This document shows, in pieces, positions 26,735 through 35,938 of a stretch of 64,000 nucleotides of DNA. This DNA is from Archangium sp. (lineage in GTDB: Bacteria > Myxococcota > Myxococcia > Myxococcales > Myxococcaceae). Positions within the stretch are counted from its first letter, which is position 1; every line of letters begins with the position of its first letter. The stretch lies in contig JALHMW010000024.1 of NCBI GenBank assembly GCA_022843845.1, positions 1-64,000 on the forward strand. The letters run 5' to 3'. The notes under the pieces were generated by a model, which ran no database searches, was not told the origin of the DNA, and worked only from the letters and a program-made list of their open reading frames with translations. A program made the position numbers and the translations under genes.

Positions 26735-27442
26735 TCAGCCAACCATCACGTTGCCAGCCGCAGGCAGCGCATGGAGCACGGGAATCGTCAGCGCCATGCC
26801 AGGCGTCACGACATCAGGGTTGGTCATGACGTCTTTGCTGGCCTCGAAGATCCTCGGGTACAGCTTCACGTCACCGTACATGGTCTTCGCGATGGCCCCG
26901 AGGGTGTCTCCGGCCTTCGTCGTGTACTTCCACGCAGCGAGCGGCGGAACGCGAATCACCCAGTCGATCTCGATCTTGTCGACGTCCTTGACGAGCTGGG
27001 TGTTCGCCTCGGCGATGGCCGGGTACGCCATGATCACGCCGTAGTACTTCTTGGCGATGAGCGAGAGCGTGTCGCCCTTCGCGACCCGGTGGAGCACGCC
27101 TGGCGGCTCCGGCACGACGACCGAGAGGCCGTCGTCGTTCACCTTCTCCACCCCCTGGTGGTTGCCAACGAAGATGACCGCCTTCTCCTTCGCCTCCTGG
27201 CTCTTCGCGGTGCCGGACAAGAAGACGATGCCTCCGGCCTCGACACGCACCCCGAAGTTCTCGATCGCGAGCCCGAGGCCCTGCGCCTGAGCCATCAACT
27301 GCTCCGCGACCTGCGCGTTGAGCGCCTTCTCCTGCGCGACGCGGTCAGTCTCGAGAGCCACCTTCTTCAGCTCTTCCTTCTTCTCGAAGTAGTCGATGCC
27401 CAGCTTGGCTCCGACCTTCGAGACGAAATCGAACATTCCCAT
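26735..27442 (-). CDS. BON and double-LysM domain protein (Kbp/YgaU-like)
   Basis: A 235-residue soluble protein without a signal peptide. After an N-terminal helix (F-D-F-V-S-K-V-G-A-K-L-G) there is a BON domain (about 50-110, containing G-I-V-F-L-S-G-T-A) and then two LysM-like segments: V-A-K-G-D-T-L-S-L-I-A-K-K-Y-Y-G near residue 122 and T-K-A-G-D-T-L-G-A-I-A-K-T-M-Y-G near 175. E. coli Kbp (YgaU), a potassium-binding cytoplasmic protein of about 150 residues, has BON plus one LysM, so this is a family member with a duplicated LysM. It is 12 bp upstream of the stop of the OmpA-type lipoprotein gene and on the same strand, so probably in one transcript. Confidence 0.85.
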   Translation of the reverse strand: MGMFDFVSKVGAKLGIDYFEKKEELKKVALETDRVAQEKALNAQVAEQLMAQAQGLGLAIENFGVRVEAGGIVFLSGTAKSQEAKEKAVIFVGNHQGVEKVNDDGLSVVVPEPPGVLHRVAKGDTLSLIAKKYYGVIMAYPAIAEANTQLVKDVDKIEIDWVIRVPPLAAWKYTTKAGDTLGAIAKTMYGDVKLYPRIFEASKDVMTNPDVVTPGMALTIPVLHALPAAGNVMVG

Positions 27443-27454
27443 GATTGGCTCCAG

Positions 27455-28396
27455 TTACTTCGAGGTGACTCGAACCGAGATGCGTCGGTTCTGCGCACGG
27501 CACTCTTCGGTGTCATTCGCGGCGCAGACGGGGTGCTCGACGCCGTAGCCTTCGGGATCCAGTCGGTTCGCCTTCAGGCCCATCGCGACGATGGCCTTGC
27601 TGACCGACTGCGCACGCTGCAGCGAGAGCTTCTTGTTGGCCGCCGCCGCACCCTGGTTATCGGTGTAGCCGCCGACCTTCAGGTTCACCTTCGGGTAGGC
27701 CTTGAGGATCTCGGCGACGTTGGTGAGCTGGTCCTTCGAGGTCGCCATGTCGAGCTCGGCGCTGCCGGTCTTGAAGAGCAGGCGGTCGAAGTTGAACCAC
27801 GTGGTCTTGTCGACCGGCTTGCTCCCGTCTTCGATGAAGCCGACGAGCTGGGCCTCGATGCCGGTGAGGTTGCCGCTGAGTGAGAAGCCGCCGGGCAGTG
27901 CGTGCGTGTACTTCGTGGGCGCAGGGGGCGCTTCGACCTTCACCGCGGCAGCGGCCTTCGCCTTCTCTGCGGCCAGCGCGGTTGCCTTCGACTCCATGCT
28001 CGTCACTTCACCCTTGAGGCCGTCCATCGACTTGATCGCCGAGTCGAGGCCCGTGGTGCTCGCGGTCTTCTGCTCGTCGAACAGCTTCGTCACTGCGTCG
28101 GCGTTGCCGGCCTTGATGGCCTCGTCGATCTTGCCCGGGTAGGCGCCCACGTCGCCCTTGAGCTTCTCGAGTGACGCCTGGTTGTTGGTGACCTTCGCGA
28201 CCAGATCGGCCGCGCCGGGCAGATCGGACGGGAGCTTCATGGCGCGATCCTTGAGCGCCAGACCTGACTGAAGCAGCCCATCGGCCTTCGGGTTGAAGAT
28301 GCTGAGGAGATCGCCACTCTCCTTCGTGTACTTCGAAAGATCGGCACAGCCGAAGGTCAGCGCGAGGACGAGCAACGGGACGAAACGAGTGAACAT
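27455..28396 (-). CDS. OmpA-family peptidoglycan-binding lipoprotein
   Basis: From ATG 28396, with an AGGGAG site, the product is 313 residues. The lipobox (L-T-F-G-C, Cys 17) is followed by a helical Ala/Lys-rich region (about 20-190) and a C-terminal OmpA-like domain with N-F-D-R-L-L-F, G-G-Y-T-D-N and N-R-R-I-S-V-R-V, the diaminopimelate-contacting residues of the family. The protein likely tethers the outer membrane to peptidoglycan, or forms part of a stress-envelope unit with the following BON/LysM protein. It is divergent from dnaB; the 104-bp gap should hold both promoters. Confidence 0.88.
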   Translation of the reverse strand: MFTRFVPLLVLALTFGCADLSKYTKESGDLLSIFNPKADGLLQSGLALKDRAMKLPSDLPGAADLVAKVTNNQASLEKLKGDVGAYPGKIDEAIKAGNADAVTKLFDEQKTASTTGLDSAIKSMDGLKGEVTSMESKATALAAEKAKAAAAVKVEAPPAPTKYTHALPGGFSLSGNLTGIEAQLVGFIEDGSKPVDKTTWFNFDRLLFKTGSAELDMATSKDQLTNVAEILKAYPKVNLKVGGYTDNQGAAAANKKLSLQRAQSVSKAIVAMGLKANRLDPEGYGVEHPVCAANDTEECRAQNRRISVRVTSK

Positions 28397-28500
28397 GGTG
28401 TGGGACTCCCTGAGTGAGGCCGACCAGCTAGCCCGAAGCGCAAGTCCACACAGGACAATTTGGCTGACCTGCGTCTTCACCGAACGCGTATGAAGCACTC

Positions 28501-29850
28501 GTGAGCCTGCAAGCCCGCGTGCACGAAGATCTCGCCGCCGAACGCGCCGTCCTGGGCGCGATCGTGATGGACAACTCGGTCCTCCCCAACGTGGCGGAAC
28601 AGGTCACCAAAGACGACTTCGCCAACGCCGCCCACGCCGAGATCTTCGACGCGATGGTGGCGCTCGACTCCCGCAACTCCCGGGTCGACTGGCTGACGGT
28701 CTCCGAAGAGCTGAAGACACGGGGCCAGCTGGCCGGGGTTGGTGGCCCCAGCTACCTGCAGACGCTCGATCAGCTGGTGCCGTTCTCGGCCAACGCGGTC
28801 GAGTACGCGAAGATCATCAAGGATCAGTCGACTCGGCGGGGCCTCGCGAAGGCGGGCCGCGAGATCCACGAGCTGGCGAGCCAGGAGACCGGCAACGTGC
28901 TCGAACTCGTCGACGAGGCAGGCCGCAAGGTCTTCCAGATCGCCGAGAGCCGGCAGCAGGGCGACCTGCGCTCGATGCAGGACCTGATGGACGAGGCGCT
29001 CACGCTCCTCGACACGATGAAGAAGAACACGTCGGGCATCACCGGCACGGCGACGGGCTTCATCGATCTCGACAACCAGCTGACCGGCCTGCACGGCGGC
29101 GAGCTCCTCGTCCTCGCGGCCCGCCCGGGTATCGGCAAGACGTCGTTGGCGATGAACATCGCGATTCACGTCGCGCTGAAGGAGCAGAAGGCCGTCGCGG
29201 TGTTCTCGCTCGAAATGCCGTCCGTGCAGCTGCTGACTCGTATGCTCGCCACGCACGCGCGCGTCGACATGAAGAAGCTCCGCGGTGGCCGCCTGTCGCC
29301 TGGAGACGAAGAGCGAATTCAGCAGGCCGCCAACGAGCTCTACGGCTGCAAGATGTACGTCGACGACACCGGCGGTCTGTCGTCGTTCGATCTGCGCGCC
29401 AAGGCCCGGCGGCTCAAGCAGAAGGAAGACTCGCTGGGGCTCATCGTCATCGACTACCTCCAGCTCATGCATCAGAAGGGAAAGGTCGAGAGCCGCCAGC
29501 TCGAGGTCTCCGAGATCTCCCGCGGCCTCAAGCAGCTCGCCAAGGAGCTCAGCGTGCCGATCATCGCGCTCAGCCAGCTCAACCGAAAAGTCGAAGAGCG
29601 CAAAGGCGGCAAGCCGATGCTGTCGGACCTCCGCGAGTCGGGCGCCATCGAGCAGGACGCCGACGTCGTCATGTTCATCCACCGTGAAGAAGAGGGCGAA
29701 GACGGCGCCCCGCCCCCACCCGGACGCACCTCGATGCCCGTGGAGCTGATCGTCGCCAAGCAGCGAAACGGCCCCGTCGGCTCCATCGACCTGATCTTCC
29801 TGCCGGAATACACGCGCTTCGAAAGCCGCGCTCGCGACTGGCAGGGTTGA
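28501..29850 (+). CDS. dnaB: Replicative DNA helicase DnaB
   Basis: Hexameric helicase that unwinds the fork. The GTG start at 28501 gives 449 residues. The N-terminal domain (about 1-150) and the RecA-like C-terminal domain are complete: Walker A A-R-P-G-I-G-K-T near residue 207, Walker B L-I-V-I-D-Y-L-Q, then S-Q-L-N-R and S-G-A-I-E-Q-D-A-D-V-V near the C-terminus. No intein is present. In many bacteria dnaB directly follows rplI; here 6.9 kb of other genes intervene. It is followed by a response regulator gene on the same strand. Confidence 0.97.
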   Translation: MSLQARVHEDLAAERAVLGAIVMDNSVLPNVAEQVTKDDFANAAHAEIFDAMVALDSRNSRVDWLTVSEELKTRGQLAGVGGPSYLQTLDQLVPFSANAVEYAKIIKDQSTRRGLAKAGREIHELASQETGNVLELVDEAGRKVFQIAESRQQGDLRSMQDLMDEALTLLDTMKKNTSGITGTATGFIDLDNQLTGLHGGELLVLAARPGIGKTSLAMNIAIHVALKEQKAVAVFSLEMPSVQLLTRMLATHARVDMKKLRGGRLSPGDEERIQQAANELYGCKMYVDDTGGLSSFDLRAKARRLKQKEDSLGLIVIDYLQLMHQKGKVESRQLEVSEISRGLKQLAKELSVPIIALSQLNRKVEERKGGKPMLSDLRESGAIEQDADVVMFIHREEEGEDGAPPPPGRTSMPVELIVAKQRNGPVGSIDLIFLPEYTRFESRARDWQG

Positions 29851-29870
29851 GGGTACACTCCGACCCCTCG

Positions 29871-30806
29871 ATGAAGGGCCCCGCTCCTGACTTCAGCAAC
29901 AGGCTGGTGCTGATCGTCGATGACGACGAGCACACCCGTACGCTCCTGAAGGATCTCTGCGAGACGAGCGGCTTCCGCGTGCTGATGGCCGAAGACGGCG
30001 TCGAGGCGATGGAGCACATCGGCAAGGACCGGCCCGATCTCGTCCTCCTCGATCTGATGATGCCGCGCCGTGACGGCTTCTCGGTGCTGAAGGCCGTGCG
30101 CGAGACCACCGAGCTCGCCGAGCTGCCGGTGATCGTGCTGACCGCCATGGGCGACATGGACGGGAAGATTCGCGGCATGGAGCTCGGCGCCGACGATTAC
30201 ATCACCAAGCCCTTCAAGCTGATCGAGCTGCAGACGCGCATTCACTCGGCGTTGACGGTGCGCGAGTACCGGCGGCGGTTGCTCGACGCGGAAGACGAGC
30301 TCGCCCAGTTCCGAGCGGTCGATCCCGTCACCGGCGCGGGCACGTACTCGCAGCTGAAGGCGAGCCTGGACTCCGAATTGGCGCGCAGCCGTCGGTATGG
30401 GCGCCCCGCCGCGTGTTTGATGTTCGGCTTCGATGACTACCAGGGGCTTCGGTATTCGCTCGGCCGCGATGCGTGTGACGCGTACCTCGCGAAGGCCGTT
30501 CAAGAGGTCCGCAGCGTGATGCGTGGCGCAGACCGGCTCTTCCGCATCGACACAGACGAGTTCGTCGCGCTGCTGCCTGAGACCGATCTGCCCGGAGCGC
30601 GCATCGTCGCCGACCGGATGTTGGTGCTGCTCCACGCGATGCCGGTCGAAGGGCCGCACGGGCGTATTCGGGTGGTGACGCGGTTTGGTGGAGCGGTGTT
30701 CCCGACCGAGCGCGTGCGCACGAGTGAGGATCTGCTGCGCGAGGCGAACAAGAGCTTCCGTGCGCTGCAGGCGTCAGAGGTCGCGAAGTACCTGTTCGAC
30801 GCCTGA
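29871..30806 (+). CDS. Response regulator with degenerate GGDEF domain
   Basis: A 311-residue protein from ATG 29871; a TTG at 29847 overlapping the dnaB stop is an alternative. The receiver domain is complete: D-D-D acidic pocket, phospho-acceptor Asp in L-L-D-L-M-M-P, Thr in V-L-T-A and Lys in T-K-P-F. The C-terminal domain has the GGDEF fold, but the signature reads I-D-T-D-E-F: both glycines are replaced by Asp-Thr. Such changes normally abolish diguanylate cyclase activity, so this may bind rather than make c-di-GMP. It is 20 bp after dnaB. The cognate kinase is not in the window. Confidence 0.88.
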   Translation: MKGPAPDFSNRLVLIVDDDEHTRTLLKDLCETSGFRVLMAEDGVEAMEHIGKDRPDLVLLDLMMPRRDGFSVLKAVRETTELAELPVIVLTAMGDMDGKIRGMELGADDYITKPFKLIELQTRIHSALTVREYRRRLLDAEDELAQFRAVDPVTGAGTYSQLKASLDSELARSRRYGRPAACLMFGFDDYQGLRYSLGRDACDAYLAKAVQEVRSVMRGADRLFRIDTDEFVALLPETDLPGARIVADRMLVLLHAMPVEGPHGRIRVVTRFGGAVFPTERVRTSEDLLREANKSFRALQASEVAKYLFDA

Positions 30807-30811
30807 CTGCT

Positions 30812-31534
30812 TCAAGGCACTCCGGTCACGCCGAGAATGTCGAGCTGCAGGAACTGGCCGTCGAAGGCCATGGGCGCTGGCGGAACTCCGGGCGCGACGA
30901 GTGGCGTGCCCGCGTCATCCCGGTTGCGAATCTGTGAGCGCCGCCCGTCGACGGAGCTGGCGAAGAGCGTGACGGTGGCCTGCGCGCGCACCCGCACGGT
31001 GAAGGTCGCGTCGACGGGACGACAGACGTACTCGCCGCTGACCGAGGCGTTCAGGTACCAGCGCTCCGCCGGGTCGCTCACGGTGAGGCGGTAGATGTTC
31101 CACGCGTCGCCGGTCGAGGGGTTGGCTTCGGCGCCTCGTCTCACCAACGGCGCGACGGTGGTGCCTCCCGTGTAGCCGCGCGTCTCGACCACGCCGCGAA
31201 CCCGGACCCGCACGTCGTAGAGCCGGCCAGGAGCGCCCAGCATCGTCGTCGACTGCGTGACGTCCGGCCCGGTGAAGCAGATGTAGTCGGGGTAGTCGGG
31301 ATCGAGCGTGAGGCACGGCAATTCCCAGCGCAGGCCGTTGAGCGAGGCGGCGATCTCGACGCAGACGCCGTTGACGAGCGCGAAGCCGGGAGGACAGGCG
31401 CCAGCATCGACAGCTCCCGCGTCGCGCGACGTGCCAGCGTCAGGCACGACGAACAGCAGCTCGTAGTCCACGAGGTCGGTCCTGCCGCACGACCCCATCA
31501 CGATGACGAGGAGCCCAGGGATCACAAGCCCCAC
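30812..31534 (-). CDS. Predicted lipoprotein, partner of the TSP3/VWA lipoprotein
   Basis: From GTG 31534 the 240-residue product has a hydrophobic signal ending M-G-S-C (lipobox). An Asp/Gly spacer follows, then C-P-P-G-F-A-L-V-N-G-V-C and a beta-rich domain with several Cys. No recognisable family. It starts 17 bp after the stop of the giant TSP3 lipoprotein and is probably co-transcribed with it. The frame extends upstream to 31594, but those residues precede the signal peptide and overlap the neighbour. Confidence 0.72.
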   Translation of the reverse strand: MGLVIPGLLVIVMGSCGRTDLVDYELLFVVPDAGTSRDAGAVDAGACPPGFALVNGVCVEIAASLNGLRWELPCLTLDPDYPDYICFTGPDVTQSTTMLGAPGRLYDVRVRVRGVVETRGYTGGTTVAPLVRRGAEANPSTGDAWNIYRLTVSDPAERWYLNASVSGEYVCRPVDATFTVRVRAQATVTLFASSVDGRRSQIRNRDDAGTPLVAPGVPPAPMAFDGQFLQLDILGVTGVP

Positions 31535-31551
31535 TCGCGGAGGCTGTGACG

Positions 31552-34500
31552 TCAGTTGATGCCAGCCGAGCACGAGCACACCGAGCGATTGCACGTCTGC
31601 GTCCCGCTACACCCGCCGCAGTCGCTCTTGCAGGTACACGCGCACGTCGCCGGGTCCGCGTCGTAGCTGGGGCCGCAGTTCAGCGCCGCCGTGTCACAGA
31701 CACACCCGCACTGGCCGCCCGAGTTCGCGAAGCGGAAGCCCGCAGGGCACGTGAACATCTGTCGGCAGTCGCACGAGCAGCTCGTCGTGTTGCACTGCTG
31801 GAAGCTCGAGCAGGTGCCTCCGCAGTCGGCCGTACAGACGAAGTCACACACCTGCGGGTTGGTGTTGCAGATCGTCCCCGGAGGCCCGTTGCCACCACAG
31901 TCCTGCGGGCACTCACAGACGCCGTTGGTGCGGTTGCAGGCGAGCCGGCCACGACAGAAGTCGGTGTCAGTCGGATCGTAGTTCGGGTCGTTCACACACG
32001 GCGGCGGGTTGCCACCAGGCATCGGCGTCACGTCGATCCAGTACCGGTACGAGACGGCGGCGCGGTTCATCGCTCCGGCCGGACGGCAGGCGCCGAAGAA
32101 CGAGAGCGTGCGGTTGATGCCGTCGAAGTCGAAGCCGTTCATGCGGCTGCGCGGCAGATCGTTCGGGTTGCACATCGCCATGTCGACCACGTTGGACATG
32201 GCGACCTTCACCGACGCGCCGATGGGCGGCTTCTGCATGCGGTAGCCGGCCGCCGCGATCGCGCTGGTCACGATGTTCGGCACCGCCACGGGAATCGAAG
32301 GGAACACCGAGCAGTCGGCCGCCGTGTTGCCCATGCGCGGGTTGCAGAGGTCGCCGCGCACGCCGCCCGTCGCCGAGATCACCTGACCGTGCTTGTTGTT
32401 GTTCGGCTCGGCGTTGCAGGTGCTCCCCTGCGGGCAGACGATGCCGTGCACCACGATGCGGCCGCCGGTGCGGTTCTGGTACGTGTTGCTCCCGAAGCTG
32501 ATGTTCGCGTTCGCCGTCGTGAAGAACGTCGTGAACTCTGCGGCGTTGCGGGCCGACTGATCGTCAGCGTCGCCGAGCAGCACGATCACCAACTGCGCGC
32601 CCTCGCGGAGCCGGTTCGCCTGCTCCACCATCGTCGCGGGCGTGATGTTCTGCACGGCGCGCGCGGCCGACTCGAGGCTGCGCTCCGGGCTGGTACCGCC
32701 GGTGCCGACCCAGCAGCCGCCACTGGCACCCGTCGTGTTGCAGGCAGGGCCCATCGTCGCGGGCGGCGTCGGCACGACGGTGTTGCAGCGCATCGCATTG
32801 CAGGTGCTGTTCCGGGTGAGCCACGCGCGGAACTGATCGACGTCGCGCGTGAAGCCGCGCAGCGCGTTGTTGTTGTTGTTCGTCGCGGTGCCGCCGGTGA
32901 AGTACGTCGTTGTCACCATCGCGAGGCGCCAGTCGAGCGACGAGTTCGACAGCTGCGCCGTCATCTGCGTGGCCGTCGCGGCGAGCGCGTTCTGCGACGT
33001 CGCCATCGAGCACGAGTCGTCGACGACGAAGAGGAAGTCGACCTTCGCGTTGCCCGGCGTGAAGACCTCGCACTGCGAGGCGTTGTCGTCACCGAACTGG
33101 GCGATCGCCGAGCCGCCCGCCGTGTCAGAGATGGTGAAGAGCGGCGCTCCGGTGAAGTTGGCGATCGGCGTCAGCGCGGCCATCACCACGACGGCTGCGT
33201 TGGTGCGGTGAATGATCTGCAACTGCACACGGAACGGGCCCATGCCGGTGCCCGAGCCCATCAGCGAGCCGCCGTTCATGCCCACGAGCGCGTTCGCGAT
33301 GGCGTTGGCGCGCGTCTTCACGTCGGTCGCGCCGGCCATGTCGTAGAACGCCTGCGCCGAAGGCAGGTTGTCCCAGGTGGTGAACTGCTGGGTGGTGACG
33401 TTGGAGACGGCGCCGACGCCGTTGAAGAGCGGCCGCAGCGCCGTCTCGTCGGCGATCGGGTTCATCGCGCCGCCACGCGCGGCTTCACGCCACACCACGA
33501 AGGCGACCTGGTTCGTCGGGTCGAAGCCCATCACGCCGCGGCGCTGGCCTGTCACCACGATCGGGCTCACCTCGGTGAACGTCGCAGGGAGCCCCAGCTG
33601 CAGATCGGGGTCCGCCTCGGAGCGGAAGAGCACCGGCCGCAGGTTCGTGCGCGTGCACGCCTGGCCCGCCGGCCCCATACCGTCGGCCATGTCATTGGGG
33701 TTCAGCTCCCCCGGGTCGACGCGACCGTTCTGGTTCGTGTCTTCGGCGCCGTCGTCGATGCCGTCGCCGTCGGTGTCGCGGTTGGTCGGGTTGGTGGTGG
33801 TCGTCGGGTCGGCGTCGACCGGGACGTTGGTGCAGTTCGTCGGGTCGGCGATGGTGGCGGCCGTCAGCCCCAGCTCCACGCCGTCGGTGATGCCGTCGCC
33901 GTCGGAGTCTCGCTTGCGCGGGTCGGTCTCGCCCATGTCGACGATGCCGTTGGCGTTCAGATCTTCACCGCGCACCATGCCGCCGTCAGCCCGCGCCGCC
34001 GACGGACCGTCGAGCAACCCGTCACAGTCGGTGTCGACGCGCAGCGGGTTCGTCTCACCCGCCTCGAAGAAGCCATTCTTGTTCGTGTCCTCGACGCCGT
34101 CCGAGATGCCGTCGCCGTCGGTGTCGGCCCGCATCGGGTCCGTCTCACCCGGGTCGACCATGCCGTTGCGGTTCTTGTCTTCGATGGTGTTCGGCAGCCC
34201 GTCGTTGTCGGCGTCGGGGTTGACCGCGGGCCCGCAGTCGGTGGCGAGGTTCGGGTTGGTCTCGCCGGTGTCGACCACGCCGTTCTGGTTGAAGTCCTCG
34301 GCGCCGTCCTGGCAGGTGTCTCCATCGGAGTCGCGGTTGGTGGGGTTGGTGAGCGTCACGGTGAGCTCGATGCCGTCGGCGATCCGATCGCCATCGGTGT
34401 CGCGCAGACGGGGGTCGGTCTCTCCCATGTCGACCATGCCGTTTCTGTTCGCGTCTTCGGCGCCGTCGCTCAGCGTGTCTTGATCGGTGTCGTTGGTCGT

Positions 34501-35010
34501 CGGGTCGGTCTCGGTCGGCTCGGTGCGGCCGTTGTGGTTGGCGTCTTCGAGCCCGTCGCTCAGCCCATCGCCGTCAGTGTCGGCGACCGTGGGGATCGTG
34601 CGGGAGCCCGGGTCTGCGTCGCCCATGAAGCTGCAGCGCGCCTCGACCGACATCAGCTTGCCGACCTCGACGCCGTCGAGCACGCCGTCACCGTCGGTGT
34701 CGGGGTTGCTGGGGTCCGTGCGCTGGCCTCCCGGGTAGACGTTGCCGAACTCCTCGGCGTCGGTCAGGCCGTCGCAGTCGGTGTCGCGCTGATCGTTGCG
34801 GGGATCGTTCGGATCGACGGGGAGCCCAGCGTCGCTCTCCCCGCCTCCCGTGCCTGACATGCCACCCGCGTCACCGCCGCCAGTGCCCGAGCTACCGCCG
34901 GCCTCACCACCCGCCCCGCCGTCTCCATTCACTGGGGGCTTGGTGCCGCAGTCACACGCGGACACGAACAGCGCGGCCGCGAAGACCTGAACGAGAAGAG
35001 TCGTGCGCAT
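31552..35010 (-). CDS. Giant lipoprotein with TSP3-type repeats, VWA-like domain and Cys-rich tail
   Basis: 1152 residues with a lipobox (V-S-A-C, Cys 19) and a Gly/Ser/Asp linker to about residue 65. Residues about 70-440 are thrombospondin type 3-like repeats with D-x-D-x-D-G-x-x-D motifs, likely calcium-binding. The middle resembles a von Willebrand A domain; V-V-D-D-S-C-S-M supplies a D-x-S-x-S MIDAS-type motif near residue 668. The last about 150 residues are very Cys-rich with EGF-like spacing. This layout suggests a calcium-stiffened surface adhesin or matrix protein. It leads a two-gene operon. The opposite strand carries a 1103-residue open frame that is only a shadow of the repeats. 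Confidence 0.87.
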   Translation of the reverse strand: MRTTLLVQVFAAALFVSACDCGTKPPVNGDGGAGGEAGGSSGTGGGDAGGMSGTGGGESDAGLPVDPNDPRNDQRDTDCDGLTDAEEFGNVYPGGQRTDPSNPDTDGDGVLDGVEVGKLMSVEARCSFMGDADPGSRTIPTVADTDGDGLSDGLEDANHNGRTEPTETDPTTNDTDQDTLSDGAEDANRNGMVDMGETDPRLRDTDGDRIADGIELTVTLTNPTNRDSDGDTCQDGAEDFNQNGVVDTGETNPNLATDCGPAVNPDADNDGLPNTIEDKNRNGMVDPGETDPMRADTDGDGISDGVEDTNKNGFFEAGETNPLRVDTDCDGLLDGPSAARADGGMVRGEDLNANGIVDMGETDPRKRDSDGDGITDGVELGLTAATIADPTNCTNVPVDADPTTTTNPTNRDTDGDGIDDGAEDTNQNGRVDPGELNPNDMADGMGPAGQACTRTNLRPVLFRSEADPDLQLGLPATFTEVSPIVVTGQRRGVMGFDPTNQVAFVVWREAARGGAMNPIADETALRPLFNGVGAVSNVTTQQFTTWDNLPSAQAFYDMAGATDVKTRANAIANALVGMNGGSLMGSGTGMGPFRVQLQIIHRTNAAVVVMAALTPIANFTGAPLFTISDTAGGSAIAQFGDDNASQCEVFTPGNAKVDFLFVVDDSCSMATSQNALAATATQMTAQLSNSSLDWRLAMVTTTYFTGGTATNNNNNALRGFTRDVDQFRAWLTRNSTCNAMRCNTVVPTPPATMGPACNTTGASGGCWVGTGGTSPERSLESAARAVQNITPATMVEQANRLREGAQLVIVLLGDADDQSARNAAEFTTFFTTANANISFGSNTYQNRTGGRIVVHGIVCPQGSTCNAEPNNNKHGQVISATGGVRGDLCNPRMGNTAADCSVFPSIPVAVPNIVTSAIAAAGYRMQKPPIGASVKVAMSNVVDMAMCNPNDLPRSRMNGFDFDGINRTLSFFGACRPAGAMNRAAVSYRYWIDVTPMPGGNPPPCVNDPNYDPTDTDFCRGRLACNRTNGVCECPQDCGGNGPPGTICNTNPQVCDFVCTADCGGTCSSFQQCNTTSCSCDCRQMFTCPAGFRFANSGGQCGCVCDTAALNCGPSYDADPATCACTCKSDCGGCSGTQTCNRSVCSCSAGIN

Positions 35011-35113
35011 GAAGGGTTCCGCCTTGGGGAAGTCGGCCAGAGCGAGCGGAGTATAGCTGGCGCGTTGAACATGAGGACTTTTCGGCCCCCACCTTGGAGC
35101 ACATCAGCCCTGA

Positions 35114-35884
35114 TCAGCCGTGCTGACGCCGATCGCGCGCCTTGTTGACGAACGTCTTGTAGACGCCCAGGTGCGGCGGAACCGTGTCGAGCATCTGCTC
35201 AGGGTGCCACTGCACGCCGACCACGAAGCTGCCGTCCTTCGACTCGATGCCCTCGATGACGCCGTCGGGCGCGACCGCAGAGGGTTGGAGCCCGTTGCCG
35301 ACGGTTTTCACCGCCTGGTGGTGCGTGGAGTTCACCATCAGCGCGCCTTTGCCGACGCAGTCCGCGAGCAGCGAGCCTTCACGCACCTCGACCGGGTGGA
35401 GCGGCTGGCTTCGATCGTGGTTCTGCTGATGGCTCGCCGCGGTTGGCAGCTCGAGCTTGAGGTCCTGAATGAGCGTGCCGCCGTACGCGACGTTGATCAG
35501 CTGCATGCCTCCACAGATCCCCAACACCGGGAGGCGTCGCTGGAGCGCGCCTTTGAGCAGCGCCATCTCGAACGTGGTGCGCACCGGCTTGGTGGGGCCC
35601 ATGCCTTCGCGCGCGGTCTCGCCGTACAGCTCCGCGGGGATGTCGAAGGCGCCGCCCGAGATCAGCACGCCCGACACGCGGTCCAGGTACGCGTCGATCA
35701 CGTGCGTGTCGTCGGTGTACGGGACGACGAAGGGCAGACCCCCAGCGCGAATGATCGCGTCGGCGTACGACGTCTTGAGATCGTACCGGGCCTGCGGCGT
35801 CTCGGCGGTCGGCGTCGTCACGTCTGGCGTGATCGCGATGTTCGGGCGACGCGGGTGATGGTGACCGGGAGCGGACTTCATCAT
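35114..35884 (-). CDS. Class I glutamine amidotransferase, peptidase C26 (PuuD-like)
   Basis: A 256-residue protein of the gamma-glutamyl-GABA hydrolase group. Catalytic triad features are visible: nucleophile in G-I-C-G-G-M-Q (Cys 124) and His-Glu in Q-W-H-P-E-Q near residue 228. There is no synthetase domain, so it acts alone in hydrolysing gamma-glutamyl amides. E. coli PuuD works in putrescine breakdown, but no puu genes are nearby. Start is ATG-ATG at 35884; the second ATG is equally possible. A 54-bp gap separates it from thiE on the same strand. Confidence 0.88.
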   Translation of the reverse strand: MMKSAPGHHHPRRPNIAITPDVTTPTAETPQARYDLKTSYADAIIRAGGLPFVVPYTDDTHVIDAYLDRVSGVLISGGAFDIPAELYGETAREGMGPTKPVRTTFEMALLKGALQRRLPVLGICGGMQLINVAYGGTLIQDLKLELPTAASHQQNHDRSQPLHPVEVREGSLLADCVGKGALMVNSTHHQAVKTVGNGLQPSAVAPDGVIEGIESKDGSFVVGVQWHPEQMLDTVPPHLGVYKTFVNKARDRRQHG

Positions 35885-35938
35885 GCCGCCACCATGCCCG
35901 TTGCTGCCCCGCCGCGCGAGAAACCCTCTTCGTGGAGG

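Noticed and set aside
31546-34857. A 1103-codon plus-strand open frame opposite the TSP3 lipoprotein
   Set aside because: It mirrors Asp-rich repeats on the other strand, gives Arg/Val/Ala-rich low-complexity protein without domains, and lacks a ribosome-binding site.
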